A stretch of DNA of 64,000 nt. Source: Bacillus sp. CH140a_4T. Lineage in GTDB: Bacteria > Bacillota > Bacilli > Bacillales > Bacillaceae_G. Where the stretch lies: positions 251,558-315,557 of the forward strand of contig NZ_WBPF01000022.1 of the NCBI RefSeq assembly GCF_008923725.1, in the 5' to 3' direction. Position numbers and translations under genes: made by a program. Below the pieces are notes generated by a model that saw only the letters and a list, made by a program, of their open reading frames with translations, had not been told where the DNA came from and did not search any database. Below are positions 30,426-38,291 of this stretch, in pieces. Numbering within the stretch: the stretch's first letter is position 1; the number at the start of each line of letters is the position of its first letter.

Positions 30426-31637
30426 ATGAATCTTTTATGGGGAATTGGCGGCGTGATTGGAGTATTAGCAATCGCTTTCTTACTATCTTCCAACCGCAAA
30501 GCTATTAATTGGCGCACAATTTTAATCGCGCTAGCATTACAAATGTCATTTTCATTTATCGTATTACGCTGGGATGCCGGTAAAGCAGGTTTAAAATACG
30601 CTGCGGACGGCGTTCAAGGATTAATTAATTTTTCTTACGAGGGAATTAAGTTCGTTGCTGGGGATTTAGTCAACGCAAAAGGCCCTTGGGGATTTGTTTT
30701 CTTCATTCAAGCACTACTTCCAATTGTATTTATTAGTTCATTAGTAGCAATCTTATATCATTTCGGTATTATGCAAAGATTTGTTAGTGTCGTTGGTGGC
30801 GCATTAAGTAAACTTCTTGGAACTTCTAAAGCAGAAAGTTTAAACTCAGTAACAACTGTATTTTTAGGACAAACTGAAGCTCCAATCTTAATTAAACCTT
30901 ACTTAGCACGTTTAACAAATAGTGAATTCTTCGCTATTATGGTAAGCGGTATGACAGCTGTTGCCGGATCAGTCCTTGTCGGCTATGCAGCAATGGGTAT
31001 TCCGTTAGAACACTTATTAGCAGCAGCAATTATGGCAGCTCCATCAAGTCTATTAATTGCGAAACTAATTATGCCAGAAACAGAAAAAGTAGATAATAAC
31101 GTTGAACTTTCTACAGAACGTGAAGATGCAAACGTTATTGACGCAGCGGCACGTGGTGCATCTGAAGGTATGCAACTCGTTATTAACGTAGCAGCAATGT
31201 TAATGGCTTTCATCGCATTAATCGCTTTATTAAATGGTCTATTAGGATTAATTGGCTCTTTATTCGATATTAAACTTAGCCTTGATTTAATCTTCGGTTA
31301 CTTACTATCACCATTTGCAATCTTAATCGGGGTTTCTCCTGGTGAAGCTATACAAGCAGCAAGCTTTATCGGTCAAAAACTTGCAATCAACGAATTCGTT
31401 GCATACGCAAACTTAGGACCACACATGGCAGAGTTCTCTGACAAAACAAATTTAATTTTAACATTCGCAATCTGTGGATTCGCAAACTTCTCTTCTATCG
31501 CAATTCAGTTAGGTGTAACAGGAACATTAGCTCCTACTCGCCGTAAACAAATTGCACAATTAGGGATTAAAGCAGTTATCGCTGGTACATTAGCGAACTT
31601 CTTAAATGCAGCAGTTGCAGGTATGATGTTCCTATAA
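30426..31637 (+). CDS. nupC: Concentrative nucleoside transporter NupC
   Basis: 403 aa with about ten membrane segments. GQTEAPILIKPYL, MTAVAGSVLVGYA, IGQKLAINEFVAY and CGFANFSSIAIQLG are CNT-family substrate- and cation-site motifs. It imports nucleosides with H+ or Na+. No nucleoside-catabolism genes are adjacent. The TAA stop codon is part of the ATAAA target duplication of the repeat that follows, and the gene's terminator is now about 160 bases beyond it. Confidence 0.93.
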   Translation: MNLLWGIGGVIGVLAIAFLLSSNRKAINWRTILIALALQMSFSFIVLRWDAGKAGLKYAADGVQGLINFSYEGIKFVAGDLVNAKGPWGFVFFIQALLPIVFISSLVAILYHFGIMQRFVSVVGGALSKLLGTSKAESLNSVTTVFLGQTEAPILIKPYLARLTNSEFFAIMVSGMTAVAGSVLVGYAAMGIPLEHLLAAAIMAAPSSLLIAKLIMPETEKVDNNVELSTEREDANVIDAAARGASEGMQLVINVAAMLMAFIALIALLNGLLGLIGSLFDIKLSLDLIFGYLLSPFAILIGVSPGEAIQAASFIGQKLAINEFVAYANLGPHMAEFSDKTNLILTFAICGFANFSSIAIQLGVTGTLAPTRRKQIAQLGIKAVIAGTLANFLNAAVAGMMFL

Positions 31638-31790
31638 AGTGAAACTTTAATCAGTGGGGGGTTTTTTCATCCCCCACTGATTATTAGTTGAACCAATCGG
31701 ACTTTAATGGGCAGTTGATCCGCCACCTAAATTCTGTGCTTTCGCTGAATTTTGAGGTGGGGGTCTTACTGCCCATTAAAGTGGGATAAA
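31634..31790 (+). repeat. bcr1-like palindromic repeat, copy 1
   Basis: A 147-bp unit (31639-31785) is flanked by ATAAA direct repeats (31634-31638 and 31786-31790). It folds into nested hairpins: AATCAGTGGGGG/CCCCCACTGATT, GGGCAGT/ACTGCCC and CACCTAAATT/AATTTTGAGGTG. Size, TTTAT-type target duplication and folding agree with the B. cereus group element bcr1 as I recall it. Copy 2 (34098-34254) is about 93% identical by eye. The left duplication includes the nupC stop. Confidence 0.85.
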
Positions 31791-31799
31791 ATGATGTAA

Positions 31800-31832
31800 A
31801 GTCTCCTCTTTCTAAAGAGGGGGCTTTTTATT
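31800..31832 (+). terminator. nupC terminator, displaced by the repeat
   Basis: AGTCTCCTCTTT/AAAGAGGGGGCT 12-bp stem (two G-U pairs) followed by TTTTATT, 162 bases after the nupC stop. Confidence 0.8.
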
Positions 31833-31935
31833 ATGTTCTTTATGTTTTCGGCAAATAGTTAATACTTAATACTGAAATATAACAACATTATGGTACAATA
31901 ATTACTAAGTCTGTTTATTTTTTCTTGCAAACGAG

Positions 31936-32015
31936 GGATACTACTTGTTGTTGCTCTCCAAAATAAACGAATCACCCGTTCTATTTCTTAATAATTGCGC
32001 ATACTACAAGTATCC
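31936..32015 (+). other. Inverted repeat in the leader of the GGDEF-like gene
   Basis: GGATACTACTTGT (31936-31948) pairs with ACAAGTATCC (32006-32015) around a ~57-base loop with one bulge. It ends about 20 bases before the RBS, so it could be part of a 5' regulatory structure. It does not show GEMM (c-di-GMP riboswitch) conserved blocks. Confidence 0.35.
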
Positions 32016-32047
32016 TTGCATGAATTACCTTTAAGGAGGAAAGTTTT

Positions 32048-32803
32048 GTGAAAGATAACTTCTATAAAGTCCTCTCTATGTGGATTTTACAAATTTTATT
32101 TTATTTTACAACCGTACATGTAACGCAATATGAGCATGCTCTCATTTTCACAATTATATATGTAATTGTTAATGTACTATTTCTATTATTGAATGATAAA
32201 ACCGCATTTGTTCTCTTTATATTAGGAACCATTACTTCGGTATTCTACCTGTTCTACCAAGCATGGCTTTACTTATGGAGTACATCAGAACAATGGGAAT
32301 ACATCATTACTCACTTCCTAATGGCAGCAAACTTCTTCATTGTATATATATCAACTCATTTATTAAAGAAGATTATTCATGAAAATAAAGAGTTAACCGC
32401 ACGTGTGAGAATGTTAGAACAATACATTGGAGAATCAAAATTATTAACAAGACAAGAATTTGAAAGACGACAAGCATTATTAATCACTGCTATGAATCGT
32501 CGTAATGAAACAGGCGTTATCGTTTACTTTGACTTCACTTCCTTTAGTAAATATACGAAGGAAAGTGTTATGGACCGCGTGGCTTCCCTATTAGTTGAAA
32601 CGGTAAGGAATGACTTTGACCTTGCTGCTGAATACGATAATAATACGCTAGTTATTTTATTACAAAACACAAATGAAGCTGGTGCTGACATTGTAATGAA
32701 CCGCCTAAACCCAAAACTGGAGCAATGGCTTGCTGCTGAAGCAATCCAAGATATAAAAGTTTCACGCGAGCAAATTGGGAACAAAGGACAGACGTTATTA
32801 TGA
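32048..32803 (+). CDS. Membrane protein with degenerate GGDEF domain (YdaK-like)
   Basis: 251 aa from GTG 32048, with AAGGAGG upstream. Four membrane helices (about 10-25, 31-48, 54-73, 88-106), a short coiled coil (110-130), then a GGDEF-fold domain (135-240). At the GGDEF position the sequence reads EYDNNTLVILL, so catalytic residues are missing and no cyclase activity is expected. B. subtilis YdaK has the same plan and binds c-di-GMP to promote exopolysaccharide production. The next gene, a processive glycosyltransferase, overlaps by 4 bases. A sensor/activator role is inferred. Confidence 0.72.
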   Translation: MKDNFYKVLSMWILQILFYFTTVHVTQYEHALIFTIIYVIVNVLFLLLNDKTAFVLFILGTITSVFYLFYQAWLYLWSTSEQWEYIITHFLMAANFFIVYISTHLLKKIIHENKELTARVRMLEQYIGESKLLTRQEFERRQALLITAMNRRNETGVIVYFDFTSFSKYTKESVMDRVASLLVETVRNDFDLAAEYDNNTLVILLQNTNEAGADIVMNRLNPKLEQWLAAEAIQDIKVSREQIGNKGQTLL

Positions 32804-34101
32804 TGACACTCGTTATACTGCTTTTATTCCTTCTGTTTTGCTTACTCGTGTTTTGGATTAGCATCACATTTTCGATTAAGTATATACTTATTTTTACCGC
32901 CTTTCTATTCTCTGGCTTACTTGTTTACTATTCATTCTTAACACTCGCAGGCTTAATTCACCGAAATAGTAAACGAAAAGATCGTACACTAGAACATTAC
33001 CCAAGCGTCGATATTTTAATACCTGCCCACAATGAAGGGGTCGTTATGAAAGATACTTTAGAGGCGATGGCGAAGATTGAATATCCAGGTAAACTCACTG
33101 TTTATTTATTAAACGATAACTCGCAAGATGAAACACCTGAAATTGGTGACGATTTTGACAAAGCTTATGCTCATATTCGTCATATTCGTGTTCCACCTGG
33201 TGAACCAAAAGGGAAATCTCGTGTCTTAAACTATGGTCTTAGTATTTCAGATGGTGAATACTTCTGTGTGTATGATGCAGATAACCAGCCTGAACCACAT
33301 GCACTTCGAATGCTTGTAGAACACGCTGAAACAACCGAAGATGCTGTTGGAGCTGTTGGTCACGTTCGTACTGTCAATGAAAAAAGAAACTGGCTAACAC
33401 GAATGATTTCGTTAGAATTTCAAATCTTCCAGCTCCTTATGCAATCCGGACGCTGGTTACTATTCCAAACAGGTTCACTAACAGGAACAAACATGCTTCT
33501 TCGTCGCTCTGCATTAGAAGAGCTTGGCGGCTATGACCCTTATGCAATTGCAGAAGACGCTGAATTAACATTACGAATTACACAAAAAGGCTATCTCTTA
33601 CCAATCGTGCCAGAATCGATTACATGGGAACAAGAACCTGAGCATTTAAAAATCCTTATTAAGCAGCGTACACGTTGGCTCCAAGGGAACTTGTACATTT
33701 TAGAAAAAATGTTTTCTTCATTAAGTTTCTTTAAAGGAAAACTTCTCGTCCATTCCTTACAACAAGTTTTAGTGTATGTTGTCTTTTGGTTATTCTTAAT
33801 CATTTCGAACGTTTGGTTTGTAATTGGGTTACTCGGGATATTCCAAATTCAATATAGCATTCCGTTACTATTTATGTGGTATGTCGCATATATTACATAT
33901 GTTTCTCAATTATTTAGTGCCCAGAGTGTGGAACGAACCTTTACACCAACTAATATTTTTATTAGTGTAATCATGTACTTTACGTACGCACAGCTCTTTA
34001 CTTACTTATTCATTCGTAGCTTAATTTTATACTTACGTGCAAAGAGCAAGAAACAAGTCATCGGCTGGGATAAAACAGTTCGATTCAAAAAAGATAAATA
34101 A
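32800..34101 (+). CDS. Processive family-2 glycosyltransferase (YdaM/cellulose-synthase-like)
   Basis: 433 aa. Two N-terminal helices, a cytoplasmic GT-A domain and three to four C-terminal helices. Motifs run in order: DILIPAHNEG (about 70), NDNSQDET (about 105), VYDADNQPE (DxD), GTNMLLRRSALEELGGYD, AEDAELTLRI (catalytic Asp) and QRTRWLQGN (QxxRW), as in cellulose, hyaluronan and PNAG synthases. It should polymerise a beta-linked polysaccharide across the membrane. Start overlaps the GGDEF-like gene (ATGA), implying coupled expression and c-di-GMP-type control. The polymer is unknown. Confidence 0.85.
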   Translation: MMTLVILLLFLLFCLLVFWISITFSIKYILIFTAFLFSGLLVYYSFLTLAGLIHRNSKRKDRTLEHYPSVDILIPAHNEGVVMKDTLEAMAKIEYPGKLTVYLLNDNSQDETPEIGDDFDKAYAHIRHIRVPPGEPKGKSRVLNYGLSISDGEYFCVYDADNQPEPHALRMLVEHAETTEDAVGAVGHVRTVNEKRNWLTRMISLEFQIFQLLMQSGRWLLFQTGSLTGTNMLLRRSALEELGGYDPYAIAEDAELTLRITQKGYLLPIVPESITWEQEPEHLKILIKQRTRWLQGNLYILEKMFSSLSFFKGKLLVHSLQQVLVYVVFWLFLIISNVWFVIGLLGIFQIQYSIPLLFMWYVAYITYVSQLFSAQSVERTFTPTNIFISVIMYFTYAQLFTYLFIRSLILYLRAKSKKQVIGWDKTVRFKKDK

Positions 34102-34254
34102 AGTGAAACTTTAATCAGTGGGGGTTTTCTTCATCCCCCACTGATTATTAGTTGAACCAATCGGACTTTTATGGGCAGTTGATCCCCCACCTAAAATCTT
34201 TACTTTCGCTGAATTTTGAGGTGGGGATCTTACTGCCCATTAAAGCGGGATAAA
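34098..34254 (+). repeat. bcr1-like palindromic repeat, copy 2
   Basis: 147-bp unit (34103-34249) between ATAAA duplications (34098-34102 and 34250-34254), same orientation as copy 1. The left duplication contains the stop codon of the glycosyltransferase gene, and the gene's own terminator follows directly after the right end. Confidence 0.85.
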
Positions 34255-34257
34255 AAT

Positions 34258-34291
34258 AAGCACAGAGCGCCGTATGCTCTGTGCTTATTTA
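34258..34291 (+). terminator. Terminator of the GGDEF-like/glycosyltransferase operon
   Basis: AAGCACAGAGC/GCTCTGTGCTT perfect 11-bp stem, then ATTTATT. It lies past the repeat insertion. Confidence 0.8.
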
Positions 34292-34396
34292 TTGCCGTAT
34301 AAATTATATATCAGACAATACCCCTTAGCTGAAAGTAATTTCACGTCCATCCCCCAACGAACGATCGACCTTCATTTATATACGAAAAAGTGATTG

Positions 34397-34531
34397 CTAT
34401 TTTTGTAGAACCAATTGCTTCTCTTGCTGTTCTTTGCGCGTTTCAGTCTTAGGTTCCGTGTTTTCTTGGACACTACGATGTGCCACACGTTTCAAACAAA
34501 TATGCTTCCACTTTCTTTCGTAACGTTTCAT
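34397..34531 (-). CDS. Possible small basic protein, 44 aa
   Basis: ATG at 34531, TAG at 34397-34399. The N-terminal half is strongly basic (KRYERKWKHICLKRVAHR), the C-terminal half rich in Glu, Lys and Gln. A purine-rich AAGGGGG lies about 12 bases upstream, a little far. No signal peptide or helix-membrane segment; family not recognised. It occupies an otherwise empty 520-bp gap. Confidence 0.4.
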   Translation of the reverse strand: MKRYERKWKHICLKRVAHRSVQENTEPKTETRKEQQEKQLVLQK

Positions 34532-34774
34532 TATTCTAGATGTCCCCCTTGAATGCGCTTTAAAACTATTTGAAATCGCTTACAGGAAATAATATAGCAC
34601 ATATACATAAACGTGACAACACATTTCCGACAATTTTTTGTCAAAAATATGAATAGAATCCGCAAGATAGCGAATGTTGTCGAAATGTATCGATTTTTCT
34701 TTATATAAAAGGCATACTACTTACATAGTAAATTATTTTATTTCCCTTACTTGTATGTAAAATCCCTTCTATAT

Positions 34775-34806
34775 AAAAAAGAGCTGATACATAATCAGCT
34801 CTTTTT
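34775..34806 (-). terminator. Terminator of the BCCT gene
   Basis: AGAGCTGAT/ATCAGCTCT stem followed on the minus strand by TTTTTTAT. Confidence 0.85.
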
Positions 34807-34813
34807 CCTTCTA

Positions 34814-36331
34814 TTATTTATGACGCTTCATACGCCCTTCTTTTTGTAACTCTTTAAACAATGCTGCCATCATAAAGAAAATAACGAAGACGAATGGGAA
34901 TGCTGCAATAATAGCTGCCGTTTGTAAGGCTTCTAATCCACCTACATATAATAAGATAGAAGCTAACGCTGCTAGAACGATACCCCAAATCATTTTAATG
35001 CGGTTTGGCGGATTTAAACTACCATGCGTCGTTAACATCCCTAAAACGAATGTAGCAGAATCTGCAGATGTAATAAAGAATGTAGAAATAAGAAGAATGG
35101 CTAGGACAGATAAGGCTGATCCAAAGCTTCCCATCTGATCAAACATAGCGAATAATCCTACTTCTGTTCCCATCTCTTTCACTTTTTCAAAGATATGCGC
35201 ATCACCGAATAGCTCCATATGAATACCCGTTCCGCCAAAAACAGAGAACCAAAGCGCACCAATTACAGTCGGGACAAGTAACACACCGATAACAAACTCA
35301 CGAATGGTACGTCCTCGTGAAACACGGGCAATAAACGTACCTACGAATGGTGACCATGCAATCCACCATGCCCAGTAGAAAATTGTCCACGATTGAATCC
35401 ATTGATTTCCGCCTTCATCTAATGGACTTAATCGGAAACTCATACTTGGTAATTCCTGAAGATAAGCACCAATTGTTGAAGTGAAATAATTCATAATAAA
35501 GTTCGTTGGACCTGCAAATAATACGATAATCATAAGAGCAAATGCTAAAATAATGTTTGTATTACTTAAATATTTAATTCCTTTATCAAGACCTGTTTGC
35601 GCAGATAACATAAATAGCACGGTTACGATTGCAATAATAACTAACTGAGTCGTCAATGAATTTGGGATAGATGTTAAATAACTAACACCACCTGCAATTT
35701 GTTTTGCACCAAGTCCTAATGATGTTGCAACACCGAACACAGTGGCGAAAACAGCTAACACATCAAATGAATGAGCAATACGCCCATGTTCCCCGCCTTT
35801 AAATAACGGACCTACTGTCGCACTGATTGTACTTGCTTTCCCTTTTCTAAAAGTAAAGTAAGCAATACACAGCGCTACAAATGCATATAGTCCCCAAGGA
35901 TGTAATCCCCAATGGAAAAACGAAAAACGCAGTGCAAGTCGCGCACTTTCCTCAGTTGCACCTTCTCCAAACGGAGGTGCGTACAAATGGTTTAATGGTT
36001 CCGCAACGCCCCAGAAAACTAAGCCGATACCCATACCAGCGCTAAATAGCATAGCAAACCATGTCATATAACTATAATCAGGCTCGTCATCATCTTTACC
36101 TAAACGAATAGAACCGTATTTCGAAACAATTAAAAAGATAGACACACCTAAAATAATAGAAACAGAAATAATATAGAACCATCCAAACTTACTAACTAAC
36201 GCAGTTTGAATTGCGGTTGTTACATTTCCTAAGCTACCTTTTCCGATAATAGATTCGGGAATAATCCCCCAAATTGTAAATGCAATACATAATGTTAATG
36301 AAACGATGAATGTTTTTGTCAGTTTCCTCAT
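34814..36331 (-). CDS. BCCT-family betaine/carnitine/choline transporter (OpuD-like)
   Basis: 505 aa from ATG 36331, preceded by AAGGGGGAT; the in-frame ATG at 36373 would add 14 residues without an RBS. Twelve membrane helices. SAGMGIGLVFWGVAEPLNHLYAPP and FYWAWWIAWSPFVGTFIARVSRGRTIREF are BCCT signatures, including the aromatic box of the betaine site. It imports glycine betaine or related osmoprotectants with Na+. The B. cereus group has several paralogues, so substrate is not fixed. Confidence 0.92.
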   Translation of the reverse strand: MRKLTKTFIVSLTLCIAFTIWGIIPESIIGKGSLGNVTTAIQTALVSKFGWFYIISVSIILGVSIFLIVSKYGSIRLGKDDDEPDYSYMTWFAMLFSAGMGIGLVFWGVAEPLNHLYAPPFGEGATEESARLALRFSFFHWGLHPWGLYAFVALCIAYFTFRKGKASTISATVGPLFKGGEHGRIAHSFDVLAVFATVFGVATSLGLGAKQIAGGVSYLTSIPNSLTTQLVIIAIVTVLFMLSAQTGLDKGIKYLSNTNIILAFALMIIVLFAGPTNFIMNYFTSTIGAYLQELPSMSFRLSPLDEGGNQWIQSWTIFYWAWWIAWSPFVGTFIARVSRGRTIREFVIGVLLVPTVIGALWFSVFGGTGIHMELFGDAHIFEKVKEMGTEVGLFAMFDQMGSFGSALSVLAILLISTFFITSADSATFVLGMLTTHGSLNPPNRIKMIWGIVLAALASILLYVGGLEALQTAAIIAAFPFVFVIFFMMAALFKELQKEGRMKRHK

Positions 36332-36758
36332 CAAATCCCCCTTCGTAGGTTTCACTTTTGTAAATAACATCAATTCCGATATGTAAAATCGGATAGAAAA
36401 CTATAATTTTACGGTGATTTTCTTACTTTCACCTTCACCAACTAGAATTCTTATGGACAGCCTTACCTTCCGTATAACCTTTTCACTCTGCAAGAGCTAT
36501 AAGATCGAAATACTGCTGTCAAATTGTGCGAGAAAAATGCGGATGGGAATGTGTTTTCCCAAAAAAAGATGTGTTACAGGTGTAAAAAAGGGCATTTTTC
36601 TTCCTTGCAACCCTTTCTTTTTGTAACAATTATGCGGTTTTTTTGCTAGTATATAGCACGTGTTTATAGTTTCACAAACAAAATGTTTATGTTTATATAA
36701 CTATATTACCCATAAAACGGTAAAATACTCAAGGAATGTAATCGTTTAGTAAACATCA

Positions 36759-36775
36759 TGTAATACTCCTGTAAT
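36759..36775 (+). promoter_or_regulatory. Consensus WalR box upstream of the SH3b-3D gene
   Basis: TGTAAT-ACTCC-TGTAAT matches TGTWAH-N5-TGTWAH exactly. A third TGTAAT lies at 36737. The site is about 220 bp upstream of the start codon, rather far for direct activation of the promoter near 36957. Confidence 0.5.
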
Positions 36776-36956
36776 ATTTTTATTTACGCCGAAAACAATA
36801 TGTTGTATTAAATATTTTGAATATAAGTAGAAACCTACTAATCATATAGAATGAAAAACGCTTTCCTATATCTTTTGTTATATTACAGGATGTTAACGAC
36901 TTATTACGAATGGTTTGTAATTGTGTGTTTTCCCGAAATCCGAAAAAATCTGTTGC

Positions 36957-36962
36957 TATAAT
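36957..36962 (+). promoter_or_regulatory. Probable -10 box of the SH3b-3D gene
   Basis: TATAAT 34 bases before the ATG at 36996. The -35 position lacks a good match, suggesting need of an activator or another sigma factor. Confidence 0.45.
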
Positions 36963-36995
36963 GAGGACACGAAAACAAACGCAATGGAGGCTATC

Positions 36996-37868
36996 ATGAA
37001 AAAATTAATTGGAATAGCAACAGCAGCAGTTTTTGGTCTTGGGATTTTCACATCATCTGCTAATGCAGAAACTGTTGTAACAACAGACGTACTAAATGTA
37101 CGCGAAAACCCTACTACTGAATCAAAAGTTGTCGGTAAATTACTAAACGGTAATAAAATAGATGTACAAAATACAGAGAACGGATGGTCAAAAATCACTT
37201 TAGATGGTAAAGACGCATTCGTAAGTGCAGAGTTCACAAAAAGCATCTACTACGTAACAGCTAACGTATTAAACGTACGTGCTGAAGCGAACACAAACTC
37301 AGAAATTCTTGGGACGCTTAAGAAAGACGATATGATCGAAACGACGAACCAAGTACAAAATGAGTGGTTACAATTTGAATATAACGGGAAAACAGCTTAT
37401 GTTCACGTTCCTTTCTTAACAGGTACAGCACCTGTTATTGAGAAACAAGAACAACCTGCTCCTGCTAAAACTGTAGCACCAGCTAAAGCACCTGCAGCAC
37501 AAGCAAAACCAGCTGCTAAGCCTGCTGTGAAAGCTGCTGAAACTAGCACACCTTCTGGTGGTCGTGAGTTAACAGTTGTAGCTACAGCATATACAGCTCA
37601 TCCGAGCGAAAACGGTGGCACATACGGTGGCCGTGTATTAACTGCAATGGGTCATGACTTAACAGCGAACCCAAACATGAAAATGATTGCTGTTGACCCG
37701 AAAGTAATCCCATTAGGATCTAAAGTATGGGTTGAAGGTTACGGAGAAGCTATCGCTGGAGATACTGGCGGTGCAATTAAAGGTAACCGTATCGACATCC
37801 TACTTGGATCAGATAGTGCTGCTCAAAAATGGGGCCGTAAAACTGTTAAAGTGAAAATTTTAAAATAA
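36996..37868 (+). CDS. Secreted SH3b-3D domain cell-wall protein (EntA-like)
   Basis: 290 aa from ATG 36996, which has TGGAGG 5 bases upstream. Signal peptide about 1-23 (SSANA cleavage), two SH3b domains (about 25-85 and 88-145), an Ala/Pro/Lys linker, then a C-terminal 3D domain: VVATAYTAHPSENG, GHDLTANPNMKMIAVDPKVIPLGSKV and GDTGGAIKGNRIDI, with the three conserved Asp. 3D domains are related to lytic transglycosylases (MltA/YocH/Rpf type). B. cereus 'enterotoxin' proteins EntA-EntD have this layout; toxin activity is doubtful and wall turnover more likely. Confidence 0.88.
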   Translation: MKKLIGIATAAVFGLGIFTSSANAETVVTTDVLNVRENPTTESKVVGKLLNGNKIDVQNTENGWSKITLDGKDAFVSAEFTKSIYYVTANVLNVRAEANTNSEILGTLKKDDMIETTNQVQNEWLQFEYNGKTAYVHVPFLTGTAPVIEKQEQPAPAKTVAPAKAPAAQAKPAAKPAVKAAETSTPSGGRELTVVATAYTAHPSENGGTYGGRVLTAMGHDLTANPNMKMIAVDPKVIPLGSKVWVEGYGEAIAGDTGGAIKGNRIDILLGSDSAAQKWGRKTVKVKILK

Positions 37869-37879
37869 CCAATGACTGC

Positions 37880-37918
37880 TAAAGCCGGTTCTCTTTGTTG
37901 AGAGCTGGCTTTTATTTT
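37880..37918 (+). terminator. Terminator of the SH3b-3D gene
   Basis: AAAGCCGGTTCTC/GAGAGCTGGCTTT stem with mismatches, then TTATTTTTT. Confidence 0.8.
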
Positions 37919-37947
37919 TTTATAATAGCTATAAGGAGGTTATGTCC

Positions 37948-38250
37948 ATGAATGTACAAGCAAAAGTAGACTGGATCAGTACACCAAAACCGTATATATA
38001 TAAAGATGAAGTAACATACGAAGCTACTTCCATTGACTTTTCACTCGCTGGTGATGACAATCGATATAAATTAATTGTGCTCAACTTTGAAGAAGATACA
38101 CATTACAAATTTGTCCAATATGGAATCAAACCCGGCTCACAAAAGCCATTCCCTATCGACATTCCATTTGAACAAAACATGTTACCCATTATAGAACAAA
38201 TATTACATGATCCGTATGTACAAGCGATATTAAAGGAAACGCGCTCATAA
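37948..38250 (+). CDS. Uncharacterised protein, 100 aa
   Basis: Start set at ATG 37948, 8 bases after AAGGAGG; the in-frame ATG at 37942 is too close to it. A soluble, mixed alpha/beta protein with no signal peptide, rich in aromatics in the first half (STPKPYIYKDEVTYEATSI) and ending in a helix (MLPIIEQILHDPYVQAIL). I do not recognise a family. It has its own RBS and ends at a strong terminator. Confidence 0.7.
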   Translation: MNVQAKVDWISTPKPYIYKDEVTYEATSIDFSLAGDDNRYKLIVLNFEEDTHYKFVQYGIKPGSQKPFPIDIPFEQNMLPIIEQILHDPYVQAILKETRS

Positions 38251-38253
38251 TTG

Positions 38254-38291
38254 AAAAAAGACTATCTCAATTAGATGAGATAGTCTTTTTA
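38254..38291. terminator. Bidirectional terminator
   Basis: AAGACTATCTCA/TGAGATAGTCTT perfect 12-bp stem with A and T runs, between convergent genes. Confidence 0.88.

Larger units (their letters stand above)
36332..36995 (+). other. 664-bp divergent intergenic region between the BCCT and SH3b-3D genes
   Basis: It contains a perfect WalR-type box (36759-36775) and a TATAAT (36957-36962), listed separately. A 70-codon frame at 36414-36626 has no RBS and looks spurious. The rest is AT-rich with several TGTAAT/TGTAAC hexamers. Confidence 0.45.

Noticed and set aside
32048-32803. Active diguanylate cyclase
   Set aside because: The GGDEF position reads DNNT and metal/active-site residues are missing, so a receptor or structural role is more likely.
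34255-34813. CRISPR-like or further mobile repeat in the AT-rich gap
   Set aside because: No regular spacing or repeated units beyond the repeat copy that ends at 34254.
36414-36626. 70-codon + strand frame between the BCCT and SH3b-3D genes
   Set aside because: No RBS, unlikely composition (many Cys, Arg and Lys in an AT-rich gap), no terminator of its own; judged a chance frame.
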